From Dehalococcoidia bacterium (lineage in GTDB: Bacteria > Chloroflexota > Dehalococcoidia > Lucifugimonadales > UBA3495): a stretch of 13,109 nucleotides of DNA. The DNA lies in the NCBI GenBank assembly GCA_022823105.1, contig JAJDXU010000246.1, forward strand, positions 1 to 13,109. Reading direction: 5' to 3'. Position numbers and translations under genes: made by a program. The notes under the pieces are model-generated. The model was not told where the DNA came from. It was given only the letters and a program-made list of their open reading frames with translations, and did no database searches. Of this stretch, positions 1 through 6,418 are shown piece by piece (within the stretch, counting starts at the first letter, position 1; each line of letters starts with the position of its first letter).

Positions 1-216
1 GATCACAAATATGGCGATGATCTGACCGTCGAACGCCTCAAAGCGGCCAACCCCGTTCAGGTAAGACGCAGCGGCAATCAGGTTGATGTTCACCGCATTG
101 AGCATGAGCTCGATGGACAGGACGATGAGCACCGCGCTGCGACGGGCCAACACGCCATAGAGACCGATGCCAAACAGGGCCGCGCCGAGAAGCTGGAAGT
201 AAAGCAGGGGGACCAT
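1..216 (-). CDS. nuoK: NADH-quinone oxidoreductase subunit K (NuoK), C-terminus cut by window edge
   Basis: Small membrane subunit of complex I, related to Mrp antiporter subunit MrpC, and part of the proton path in the membrane arm. I translated 72 residues from the ATG at 214-216; the usual length is about 100, so roughly 30 residues lie outside the window. Two hydrophobic segments are clear (about 4-23 and 29-49) and a third begins at about 66. The segment SIELMLNAVN carries Glu36, which matches the essential TM2 glutamate (E36) of the E. coli protein; the second conserved glutamate would fall beyond the edge. The start lies 7 bp after the nuoJ stop, and a GAGGG (228-232) inside the nuoJ end serves as ribosome binding site. 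Identity is secure from motif and position. Confidence 0.93.
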   Translation of the reverse strand, partial: MVPLLYFQLLGAALFGIGLYGVLARRSAVLIVLSIELMLNAVNINLIAAASYLNGVGRFEAFDGQIIAIFVI

Positions 217-223
217 CGGCAAG

Positions 224-742
224 CTAACCCTCGCGCTCGCCTGAGTAGTTGTCGCGAGTCGTTGAGTCTTGGGCGCGCGCGATGATGATGGCGCCGATGA
301 GAGCCACCAGAAGGACCAACGAAGCTATCTCAAACGGAAGGGCCCACTTGGTGAAAAGAGAGGCCGCCAATCCGGTGAACGCGGGTGCCTGCGGTTCCGT
401 CCCGAGATCGGGGGCCAACCAGAATGCGGCGCCCAATACGCAGGACAGGACTGCGGCCGTAACCAGCCCCAATGGCCACTGACGGTTGTCGGTAATGCTC
501 GGGTATTCCGACGACCGGGTCAGCATTACCGCGAACAGGACCACAATAATGACCGCGCCGCCGTAGATGAGCACCTGGACCAACGCCAGAAATTCGGCGA
601 ACAACAGCAGATACACGCCGGCCGCTCCCAGCAACGACAGGAGCAAAAACAATGCGGCATGCACAACGTTGCGTGTAGCCACCACACCCAGCGCACCCCC
701 CAGGGTGAGGATGGCCACGATGACAAAAAGCGCCAACTGCAA
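224..742 (-). CDS. nuoJ: NADH-quinone oxidoreductase subunit J (NuoJ)
   Basis: Membrane subunit of complex I (ND6 homologue), needed for coupling quinone reduction to proton translocation. The 172-residue protein has five hydrophobic segments, at about 2-22, 27-49, 50-73, 89-110 and 134-155. The third includes AEFLALVQVLIYGGAVIIV, the family's most conserved helix, with its acidic residue and the GGA break. The start is a TTG at 740-742, preceded by GAGGT (752-756) at 9 nt spacing; this start aligns the N-terminus with the normal NuoJ start, and no nearby ATG gives a complete first helix. The gene follows a 157-bp gap after the small Cys/His gene, the longest gap within the operon, and runs closely into nuoK. 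The C-terminal tail is short and polar. Confidence 0.94.
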   Translation of the reverse strand: MQLALFVIVAILTLGGALGVVATRNVVHAALFLLLSLLGAAGVYLLLFAEFLALVQVLIYGGAVIIVVLFAVMLTRSSEYPSITDNRQWPLGLVTAAVLSCVLGAAFWLAPDLGTEPQAPAFTGLAASLFTKWALPFEIASLVLLVALIGAIIIARAQDSTTRDNYSGEREG

Positions 743-802
743 AGCTAACTGACCTCGCAGATGGCGGTGGCGTGAAGCCGCTCCGACCAGGAATCAAAGT
801 AT

Positions 803-823
803 GAGCCGCCCGGTTGGCGGCTC
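803..823 (-). other. Perfect 8-bp hairpin in the operon gap before nuoJ
   Basis: GAGCCGCC, loop CGGTT, GGCGGCTC form a perfect inverted repeat within the 157-bp gap (743-899) between the Cys/His gene and nuoJ. On the minus-strand transcript it is followed by AUACUUUGAUUC, which is not a U-tract, so it is unlikely to be a strong intrinsic terminator. It could be an mRNA-stabilising or processing hairpin that sets the nuoJK level apart from the upstream genes; that role is inference. I see no convincing promoter or other feature in the rest of the gap. Confidence 0.5.
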
Positions 824-899
824 GAACGATGTGGTTGCGACTGCGGTGGATGCATTGGTGGATAGATGAACTACCGAGACCGGGATCTGTGGACGGCGA

Positions 900-1205
900 T
901 CAGATGGATTTCAGGAGCGTACAGGTGGCGCACTCGCAATTATCCTTGTGCTTGCGTACCCTTTCGCCAACCGCCTGCGAACGCTCTCGCGCTTTCCCCG
1001 AACCGCCCGATTTTCCGCGGCGCTTACCCTTGCCGATCTTGCCGGCTTTAGCGGCTTTCCCAGCAATTTTGCCCACGAGGCCGCCGACCCGCTGAACGGG
1101 ACTGGCCTGGTCCGCCTTCAGCCGTTGCTCCACGCACTCCACGCAGGTGCAGTATTCGGGGTGTCTGGGCGACAGGTTACGGTAACGTTCGTCTTCTCTG
1201 GGCAC
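900..1205 (-). CDS. Small basic protein with two identical HX3CXCX2C motifs
   Basis: I do not recognise this 101-residue protein as a named family. It carries the same Cys/His spacing at each end: H15-x3-C19-x-C21-x2-C24 and H86-x3-C90-x-C92-x2-C95. Each set could bind one zinc ion (CCCH), or the two could pair. Between them, at about residues 43-82, is a Lys/Gly/Arg-rich, low-complexity and probably disordered stretch, strongly positive, as in many nucleic-acid or acidic-partner binding linkers. There is no signal peptide or membrane segment. The GTG start (1203-1205) has a strong AGAGGA site (1211-1216) at 5 nt spacing. The gene lies 30 bp after nuoI on the same strand, so it is probably co-transcribed with nuo. 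A metal-binding, RNA-binding or assembly role is possible but unproven. The symmetric motif makes a spurious reading frame unlikely. Confidence 0.75.
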   Translation of the reverse strand: MPREDERYRNLSPRHPEYCTCVECVEQRLKADQASPVQRVGGLVGKIAGKAAKAGKIGKGKRRGKSGGSGKARERSQAVGERVRKHKDNCECATCTLLKSI

Positions 1206-1235
1206 GTCGTTCCTCTGGGCTGGGCAGGTGATCGA

Positions 1236-1772
1236 TCACTCTTGCGAATCGCCGGACGACTCGGCAGCGGCCTTGGCGGCGTCCGCCTTGCGCTTTGCCA
1301 AAACGGTGGGCGGAATCCAGTCGGTCTTGTCTTGGTATTTCTTTCCGATGTCCAGCAGGACTGGGAGATCGACGCGGTCGCCGTTGCGAGCGTACGTACT
1401 CATTTCATGCTCGTGGCTCATGACGATGGCATCGAAATTACAGTATTCCACGCAGATTCCACACAATATACAACGGTTGAGGTTGATTTCGAAGTAGTCG
1501 ACGATTTTGCGCCGGCTGCTCTCTCCCTCAGCGTGCTTGGGGTTGTCCATCATGCTGGCGGACATGCACTGCGTCGGGCAATTGCGGATGCAAACCATAC
1601 AGCCGGTGCAGTAGGGTTCGCTGATTTCGCCATCCCAGGTGAGCGCGGGGAAACCCATGAACCTGGGTTTCACCGGCGTGGCCTGCACGGGATACTGCTG
1701 CGTAACCGGACGCCGCAGGCCGGTAACCGTGGACGCCAGGGTGAGCATCATTCCTTTCAAGCTTTCCAGCAC
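1236..1772 (-). CDS. nuoI: NADH-quinone oxidoreductase subunit I (NuoI), 2x[4Fe-4S]
   Basis: Peripheral-arm subunit carrying clusters N6a and N6b, which pass electrons toward the N2 cluster in NuoB. The 178-residue protein has two ferredoxin motifs: C55-x2-C58-x2-C61-x3-C65-P and C101-x2-C104-x2-C107-x3-C111. All eight ligands are present. The second motif is followed by Asn-Phe (EYCNFDAI) rather than the usual Cys-Pro. An extra Cys69 lies after the first set. The last 25 residues are Ala/Lys/Ser-rich and probably disordered. The start is GTG (1770-1772); its GGAAGGG site (1783-1789) lies inside the end of the preceding Uma2-like gene, whose stop is only 2 bp upstream, which suggests translational coupling. 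An ATG seven codons in is less likely because it removes part of the N-terminal helix. Confidence 0.95.
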   Translation of the reverse strand: MLESLKGMMLTLASTVTGLRRPVTQQYPVQATPVKPRFMGFPALTWDGEISEPYCTGCMVCIRNCPTQCMSASMMDNPKHAEGESSRRKIVDYFEINLNRCILCGICVEYCNFDAIVMSHEHEMSTYARNGDRVDLPVLLDIGKKYQDKTDWIPPTVLAKRKADAAKAAAESSGDSQE

Positions 1773-1774
1773 GA

Positions 1775-2362
1775 TCAGTTGTCCCTTCCGGTTGCCTTGG
1801 GCATGCGATCCAACACCGCAAACACCTCTGCGACGGCACAGGAGAATCCGGGGATCTCAGGTCCGCCGTCAACGATTTCTCCGGAGGCGAAGATATTATC
1901 CTCCGCTCCGGGTCGACGGATGGTTACGGTCCGCGTCTCCGGGTTGACGATCCACATAGCAAGCGCGCCGTTGTGGAAATACTCCCGGGCCTTGAGCGCC
2001 AACGCAACGTGGATGTTGCTGGGCGACACCACCTCGACTGCTACCTCCGGCGCAAATTTGGGCCATCCGCCGGCCTCCTCATCGTAAGCCGCCATCCGTT
2101 CCCAGGATGTCACGTGGACACCGGGAAACCGCAGGGTAAAAACGTCCATTTGGAACCCGGTGCTGACGCCCACGTCAAATGGCAACCGAGCGACTGCGAT
2201 GTGTGAATCCATCAGCGAATAAATGTGACCGGTGAGCCTTCCATGCCGCGGCGCGCCGTCCATGTCAACCAGTTCTCCGTCCACCAATTCGTAGCGATGG
2301 CCGGGATCATCCGGCATCGCCCAGAATTCCTCAACCGAGATTTTGCGTGTCTGGATCGTCAT
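1775..2362 (-). CDS. Uma2-family (DUF820) PD-(D/E)XK nuclease-like protein
   Basis: The 195-residue protein matches the Uma2/DUF820 family, a restriction-endonuclease-like fold abundant in cyanobacteria and Chloroflexota and mostly of unknown role. Visible landmarks are the N-terminal VEEFWAMPDDPGHRYELVDGE (residues 10-30), FPGVHVTSWERM (79-90), PEVAVEVVSPS (105-115) and K124 in KAREYF, then a strand-rich C-terminal part (MWIVNPETRTV). In typical members the second landmark reads Pro-Asp and supplies the metal-binding aspartate; here it is Pro-Gly (G81). Glu110 and Lys124 are kept. Catalysis may therefore be weakened or lost. The ATG at 2360-2362 gives the usual family N-terminus, but I see no good ribosome binding site. 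The gene sits 49 bp after nuoH and 2 bp before nuoI, an unusual location. Confidence 0.85.
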   Translation of the reverse strand: MTIQTRKISVEEFWAMPDDPGHRYELVDGELVDMDGAPRHGRLTGHIYSLMDSHIAVARLPFDVGVSTGFQMDVFTLRFPGVHVTSWERMAAYDEEAGGWPKFAPEVAVEVVSPSNIHVALALKAREYFHNGALAMWIVNPETRTVTIRRPGAEDNIFASGEIVDGGPEIPGFSCAVAEVFAVLDRMPKATGRDN

Positions 2363-2411
2363 GGTTGGACGGCCGCTGAGGGCTCTATCAACATCATACC
2401 AGCAAAGGGAG

Positions 2412-3527
2412 TCACGTGCTTGACGATGATGCGGCGGACGCCCTCCGGGCGGCCAAACGCCGTTGCGTTTCAATGACCCTGCGCGCCGGGGCCGTCATCC
2501 GGCGATAGATGATCCATCCCGCTGCGCCGAGTCCTATGAGGGACAGAATGGTGAGGGACCACCACGGCAGATCGTAGAACCGATACACGGCCGCGATGAT
2601 GACGGTATAGAAAGACAGCGGGACCATCACCTTCCAGGCGAATGCCATCAACTGATCGATCCGAAGGCGCGGGAAGGTGCCGCGTACCCAGAACACCACC
2701 AACACCACGGCGTAGGTCTTGAACAGGAACCACACCACGTCGGGCAAACCGGGGCCGCCCCATCCCCCCAGGAACAGCAGAGCGGTCAGCGCCGCGATCG
2801 CGAACGTATTGATGTATTCGGCCAGGAAAAATACCGACCAGTGGGCGCCGCTGTACTCGACGAACGGGCCGCCAACCACTTCGCTCTCGGCGTGATAGAT
2901 GTCGAAAGGCGTGCGCCCCACTTCAGCCAGGCCCGCGATGAAAAAAATCACCAAACCCAGGGGCAGGACTACCAGGTACGGATAGGTGGATTGTGCGGCC
3001 ACGATTTCACGCAGGTCGAGGGACTGCGCCAATATGGCCACGGCGGCAGCGACCAGCACCACGGGAATTTCGTAGGAGATCAATTGGGCAGCCGAGCGCA
3101 GCCCTCCCATGATTCCGTACTTGTTGGCCGAACCCCATCCCGCCAGCACCAATCCCAGGATACCGACCACCGCAAACGCGATGATGTAAAACAGACCGAG
3201 CGGGAGATTCTTGATCACAACGTTGTCGCCGCCCGGAATGGTTACCCAGATGACGAACGCCGACACAACGACGATCACCGGGGCGATCCAGAAGATCGCT
3301 TTTTCCGAGTCATTGGGGACGATGTCTTCCTTTAGGATGAGTTTAACGGCATCCGCCACGGGCTGGAGCAAACCGAACTTCCCGGTCCGGGTCGGGCCGT
3401 AACGGAGTTGGAGCCGGCCCAGGGCTTTTCGTTCCAACCAAACCATGGACAGGACGACCGCAGACAGGACGGCAAACATGATCGCCAGGCCGAGGGCGCT
3501 CCAGGCAAGATTGATCAGGAAACTCAC
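2412..3527 (-). CDS. nuoH: NADH-quinone oxidoreductase subunit H (NuoH)
   Basis: Membrane subunit (ND1 homologue) that forms the quinone chamber and links the peripheral and membrane arms. The 371-residue, strongly hydrophobic protein has about eight membrane segments. Signatures include WLERKALGRLQLRYGP (30-45), LILKEDIVP, and AEVGRTPFDIYHAESEVVGG followed by FVEYSG in the acidic loop. That loop normally reads DLPEAESEL; here Tyr-His replaces Pro-Glu, while the second Glu and the SEV glutamate remain. The C-terminus extends beyond the E. coli protein (325 residues) with a basic, Arg/Ala/Ser-rich tail. The start is GTG (3525-3527), overlapping the nuoD stop by 4 nt (GTGA), with GAGGT at 3534-3538. 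The normal complex I order would place nuoE, F and G before this gene; they are absent here. Confidence 0.96.
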   Translation of the reverse strand: MSFLINLAWSALGLAIMFAVLSAVVLSMVWLERKALGRLQLRYGPTRTGKFGLLQPVADAVKLILKEDIVPNDSEKAIFWIAPVIVVVSAFVIWVTIPGGDNVVIKNLPLGLFYIIAFAVVGILGLVLAGWGSANKYGIMGGLRSAAQLISYEIPVVLVAAAVAILAQSLDLREIVAAQSTYPYLVVLPLGLVIFFIAGLAEVGRTPFDIYHAESEVVGGPFVEYSGAHWSVFFLAEYINTFAIAALTALLFLGGWGGPGLPDVVWFLFKTYAVVLVVFWVRGTFPRLRIDQLMAFAWKVMVPLSFYTVIIAAVYRFYDLPWWSLTILSLIGLGAAGWIIYRRMTAPARRVIETQRRLAARRASAASSSST

Positions 3528-4672
3528 CGATCGACCTCACCGAGCACGATGTCCAGGGATCCCAGGACAACGACGCTGTCTGCCAACCACGTGTCCAACA
3601 GCAGGCGCCGGAGGGCGGACAGGTTGCAGAATGATGGCGGACGGACCTTCAGGCGGTAGGGCTTGTCCGTCCCGTCGCTGATCAGATAAACGCCGATTTC
3701 TCCCCTGGGATTTTCGGCGCGGACGTAGGACTCGCCCGCCGGGGGCCGGATCAGGCGGCGGCCGAGCGGTGATGCCACCGGGCCGTCCGGCAACTGCTCC
3801 ATCGCCTGTTCAACGATGCGCAACGATTGGTACATCTCCTGCACCCGCACCCAGTGGCGGTCCCAGCAGTCACCGTCGAGCCCCACCGGGACTTCAAAGT
3901 CGAAGCGGTCGTACACGGAGTATGGTTGGGCCTTGCGGACGTCGTATTCGTACCCGCACGCTCTCAACAGAGGACCGGTCAAACCGAGCGCGATGGCTTC
4001 GTCGGAGGATATGGGGCTCACGTCCTTGAGGCGGGACAGGAAAATTTCGTTGAACGTCAGGATGCGGTCGCTCTGTTCCACGTCCTCGCGGAGGACGGGC
4101 ATCAACTCGTCCATCAACTGGCGGAAGTTGTCGGGTACGTCTTCTTTCAGGCCGCCGATGCGGAAATAATTGTGCATCAGCCTGGCCCCGGAGACGGCTT
4201 CGAACAGCGCCTGCACCCGTTCCCGCCCTCGGAAGGAAAACATCACCGGGGTCATCGCGCCGGCGTCCAGGCCCATGGTGCCGACATAAAGCAGGTGGCT
4301 GGCGATGCGGTTCAGCTCGCAAAGAATTACCCGGATGTACTCCGCGCGCTCCGGGACTTCCAACCCCATGAGCCTCTCCACCGCCATGCAATAGACCAGC
4401 TCGTTGTTGAAGTTGCCGATGTAGTCCATGCGATCGAACAGCGTGACGATCTGGTGGTACTGCTCGCCCTCACACAGCTTCTCGGAGCCTCGGTGCAGAT
4501 ACCCGATATGGGGTTCGACATCCACGATCTTTTCGCCGTCCACCCATAGCACCATGCGGAACACGCCGTGGGTAGAGGGATGCTGCGGGCCCATGTTCAG
4601 CAGCATCTCGACCGGCTGGGAATCCGTTCGGTCGATTGCGCCTGGCGATGTGGTTGACTGGACCATGCTCAT
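3524..4672 (-). CDS. nuoD: NADH-quinone oxidoreductase subunit D (NuoD, 49-kDa subunit)
   Basis: Peripheral-arm subunit related to the large subunit of [NiFe] hydrogenases; with NuoB and NuoH it forms the quinone-reducing site. The 382-residue length is normal for a stand-alone NuoD. Motifs are NMGPQHPSTHGVFR (26-39) with the quinone-site histidines, PHIGYLHRGSEKL, RGEIGVYLISDG, YRLKVRPPSFCNL and the C-terminal DIVLGEVDR. Hydrogenase-type nickel cysteines are absent, as expected for complex I. The start is ATG (4670-4672); a second ATG two codons in is also possible, and neither has a clear ribosome binding site. The gene follows two HicB-like genes after a 31-bp gap and ends in a GTGA overlap with nuoH, which implies coupled translation of D and H. 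Confidence 0.97.
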   Translation of the reverse strand: MSMVQSTTSPGAIDRTDSQPVEMLLNMGPQHPSTHGVFRMVLWVDGEKIVDVEPHIGYLHRGSEKLCEGEQYHQIVTLFDRMDYIGNFNNELVYCMAVERLMGLEVPERAEYIRVILCELNRIASHLLYVGTMGLDAGAMTPVMFSFRGRERVQALFEAVSGARLMHNYFRIGGLKEDVPDNFRQLMDELMPVLREDVEQSDRILTFNEIFLSRLKDVSPISSDEAIALGLTGPLLRACGYEYDVRKAQPYSVYDRFDFEVPVGLDGDCWDRHWVRVQEMYQSLRIVEQAMEQLPDGPVASPLGRRLIRPPAGESYVRAENPRGEIGVYLISDGTDKPYRLKVRPPSFCNLSALRRLLLDTWLADSVVVLGSLDIVLGEVDR

Positions 4673-4703
4673 TGAGTTTCTGGGCTGCGAGATTGGCTTG
4701 ACG

Positions 4704-4994
4704 CTACGTGGTGGGAGGGAACGGCGAGCCGATGAACCTGATACTGGGCTGGGGAGGTTCGATCAAGCTGCTCATCCAGACTTCTCCATTATCGTAGAAC
4801 CCGGCTTCGATCAGGGTGTCTTCCAGAATGCCCAGTTCCTCGCAATCCTCCAGGTAATCGCCGACCTGCCGGCGCAACGCTGTGCGCGCGTCGTCGCGCG
4901 TATCGCCAAATACGGTCACCTCAAGTTCCGGGCAATGCGCCGACCAGCCGGTTCCGGCCCGCGACTCCTCGATCTGGTACACGATACGGTCCAT
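4704..4994 (-). CDS. HicB-like / DUF1902-type small protein (second of a pair)
   Basis: The 96-residue protein has the HicB-like beta-beta-alpha layout: an N-terminal strand MDRIVYQIEES, GWSAHCPELEVTVFG (residues 15-30), then a helix beginning TRDDARTALRRQVGDYL. HicB proteins usually act as antitoxins to HicA RNases through a partial RNase H fold, often with a C-terminal DNA-binding segment. None is visible here; the C-terminus is Pro-rich and polar. No HicA-like gene is seen next to it. The ATG (4992-4994) comes 3 bp after the stop of the upstream gene, and nuoD starts 31 bp downstream, so co-transcription with nuo is very likely. The fold assignment rests on pattern only. A stand-alone HicB-domain protein of unknown partner is the safest reading. 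Confidence 0.7.
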   Translation of the reverse strand: MDRIVYQIEESRAGTGWSAHCPELEVTVFGDTRDDARTALRRQVGDYLEDCEELGILEDTLIEAGFYDNGEVWMSSLIEPPQPSIRFIGSPFPPTT

Positions 4995-4997
4995 GGG

Positions 4998-5300
4998 TCA
5001 GCGGGGTTCGTCCGAGCGAACCGGCGCGTCGTCGACGAATTGCAGCACTATCTCGGTCTCCTCGTCAAGTTCGTCTACGCCCAGCGCTGCACCCAGCTTT
5101 CCGGACGTGTCCTGACGCTCCAACCACCCGCGAAGCGTTTGCACCAACGATTGCTGAGCGGCGTCCGCGGTGGCGCCCCTGCCCTCAAGCCCGAGGCTGT
5201 CAACCACCGCCACGAAGCGGTTCCCGTCGGGCACGACGCGGGCGGTCAATTGAACCGTTCCGTCTTCCTGCTGGACAACCATTTCGACCGGTGCGGTCAT
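4998..5300 (-). CDS. Small HicB-like fold protein (first of a pair), function unknown
   Basis: The 100-residue acidic protein has no membrane segment or signal peptide. Residues 27-60 (NRFVAVVDSLGLEGRGATAD, then AAQQSLVQTLRGWL) show a strand-strand-helix pattern like the next gene's. An ungapped 32-residue match between them, GATADAAQ...GKLGAAL here against GDTRDDAR...GILEDTL there, has about ten identities. The two may be diverged duplicates. The C-terminus is rich in Asp/Glu with one more predicted strand (ETEIVLQFVDD). I chose the ATG at 5298-5300, 1 bp after the nuoC stop; the reading frame runs further upstream, but that would overlap nuoC by over 50 bp. The ribosome binding site is weak (GTGAG), so translation may depend on coupling to nuoC. 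Confidence 0.68.
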   Translation of the reverse strand: MTAPVEMVVQQEDGTVQLTARVVPDGNRFVAVVDSLGLEGRGATADAAQQSLVQTLRGWLERQDTSGKLGAALGVDELDEETEIVLQFVDDAPVRSDEPR

Positions 5301-5301
5301 G

Positions 5302-5832
5302 CTAGAACTCACGGTAATCGTAGAAATCGTATGCTTTTCGACCCGGATGCCCCTCAAACTCAGGGTAGAGCAACAGGGGGGAGAGATCAGGGTGTCCAGC
5401 GAACGCGACGCCGAACAGGTCGTGGGCCTCCCTTTCGTACCAGTCAGCCGCCGGCCACACGCTCGAGACGGTTGGCAAGACTGGGTCGTCGTACGGAACC
5501 GCTGTCCTGATGACCAGCGTTTTTTCGATGGTCAGCGATTGCAGGAAATAGACCAGTTCAAAGCGATCCTGATAGTCCACGCAGGCCAGACACAGGAGCA
5601 ACTTGCAATCCAACTCGGAGTGGTCGCGACAGGAGGCGCAAACGCCAGCGATATGGGTAGGTGGAACCGCGACCTGGGGCAGATCGCCCAGTGCGCCGGC
5701 CTCAGGAGAAAATTCTTCTAAAATCGCCAGCGCCGTGTCCAACGTGGCTCGCCGCTCGGCCGACAGTAGTTCGATCGGGTCGGGCGGCGGCTCGGCCTCT
5801 GCTTCAGGAGCGTTACGCCTGGGGCGCGGCAC
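5302..5832 (-). CDS. nuoC: NADH-quinone oxidoreductase subunit C (NuoC, 30-kDa subunit)
   Basis: Peripheral-arm subunit without cofactors that packs against NuoD. The 176-residue protein ends with the family signature: WYEREAHDLFGVAFAGHPDL (129-148), then LLLYPEFEGHPGRK. The N-terminus is Pro/Glu-rich and variable. An unusual feature is five cysteines in a row of 20 residues (C65, C68, C76, C81, C84), including two CxxC pairs, where NuoC is normally cysteine-poor. The GTG start (5830-5832) overlaps the end of nuoB by 20 bp and has GGAG (5839-5842) at 6 nt spacing; no downstream ATG keeps the N-terminal domain. NuoC and NuoD are separate here, not fused as in E. coli, and two small genes lie between them. 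Confidence 0.95.
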   Translation of the reverse strand: MPRPRRNAPEAEAEPPPDPIELLSAERRATLDTALAILEEFSPEAGALGDLPQVAVPPTHIAGVCASCRDHSELDCKLLLCLACVDYQDRFELVYFLQSLTIEKTLVIRTAVPYDDPVLPTVSSVWPAADWYEREAHDLFGVAFAGHPDLSPLLLYPEFEGHPGRKAYDFYDYREF

Positions 5833-6418
5833 CGCGGTCTCCGGCGTCGGCCATGATCTTTTCCTGGAGCTTTAGGATTCCGTACAGCAGGGCTTCCGGA
5901 CGCGGCGGGCAACCCGGCACGTAAACGTCCACGGGAATAATGTGGTCAACCCCCATCACGACGGAGTAGGAACGGTAATACGGGCCGCCGTTGGTGGCGC
6001 AGCTCCCCATGGCGATAACCCATTTGGGCTCCGGCATCTGCTCATAAAGCAACCGGATCGGCTCCGCCATCTTCTTGACCACGGTGCCGGCGACGATCAT
6101 CACGTCGGACTGCCGCGGAGAAGGCCAGGTGACCACCCCGAACCGGTCGAAGTCGTGGTGGGCCATGTATGTGGAGATCATCTCGATCGCGCAGCAGGCC
6201 AGCCCGAAACTCAACGTCCAAAGCGAGGACTTGCGGGCCATCGCGAACAACTGCTCGGTGGTGGTGGTGATTACGCCAGGCACCTTCCCGTCGGTGGCCT
6301 GATTCAGCAGACTGGGACCCGGGCGGTTGCCCGAACCCAGGATGATCTCGGTAGGTTGCGGCGGCAGGGCCAGCGGCGAGACCTGCTCATCGCCCGGCTG
6401 CGGCCTTACTTCTGCCAA
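5813..6418 (-). CDS. nuoB: NADH-quinone oxidoreductase subunit B (NuoB, N2 cluster)
   Basis: Peripheral-arm subunit holding cluster N2, the last iron-sulfur centre before quinone. Four cluster ligands are present: the adjacent pair C75-C76 in GLACCAIEM, C140 in GSCATNGGP and C170 in VPGCPPRPEAL; spacing agrees with E. coli NuoB. The motif SPRQSDVMIVAGT is intact. The reading frame is open far upstream into nuoA, but that part is nuoA read in another frame. I place the start at a TTG (6416-6418), preceded by AAGGGGG (6426-6432) at 7 nt spacing, giving 201 residues and a 13-bp overlap with nuoA. A GTG at 6283 is an alternative but has its purine-rich stretch too close. The roughly 70-residue region before the Cys pair is Pro-rich. 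Confidence 0.93.
   Translation of the reverse strand: MAEVRPQPGDEQVSPLALPPQPTEIILGSGNRPGPSLLNQATDGKVPGVITTTTEQLFAMARKSSLWTLSFGLACCAIEMISTYMAHHDFDRFGVVTWPSPRQSDVMIVAGTVVKKMAEPIRLLYEQMPEPKWVIAMGSCATNGGPYYRSYSVVMGVDHIIPVDVYVPGCPPRPEALLYGILKLQEKIMADAGDRGAAPQA

Noticed and set aside
803..823. 8-bp hairpin as an intrinsic terminator inside the nuo operon
   Set aside because: No U-tract follows on the minus-strand transcript and nuoJ/nuoK lie directly downstream.
948..2087. Long plus-strand open frame (379 codons) across the Cys/His gene, nuoI and the Uma2-like gene
   Set aside because: It lies antisense to recognisable proteins; high GC content leaves opposite frames open. Its translation shows no family motif.
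2463..3335. Plus-strand open frame opposite nuoH
   Set aside because: Composition rich in His, Gln and Arg, typical of antisense to a hydrophobic membrane protein.
4700..5300. A HicAB toxin-antitoxin module
   Set aside because: Two HicB-like proteins are present, but no HicA-sized basic protein with the family histidine motif was found on either strand.
4428..5510. Long plus-strand open frame (360 codons) opposite nuoD, the HicB-like pair and nuoC
   Set aside because: Antisense shadow of four minus-strand genes, low in recognisable protein features.
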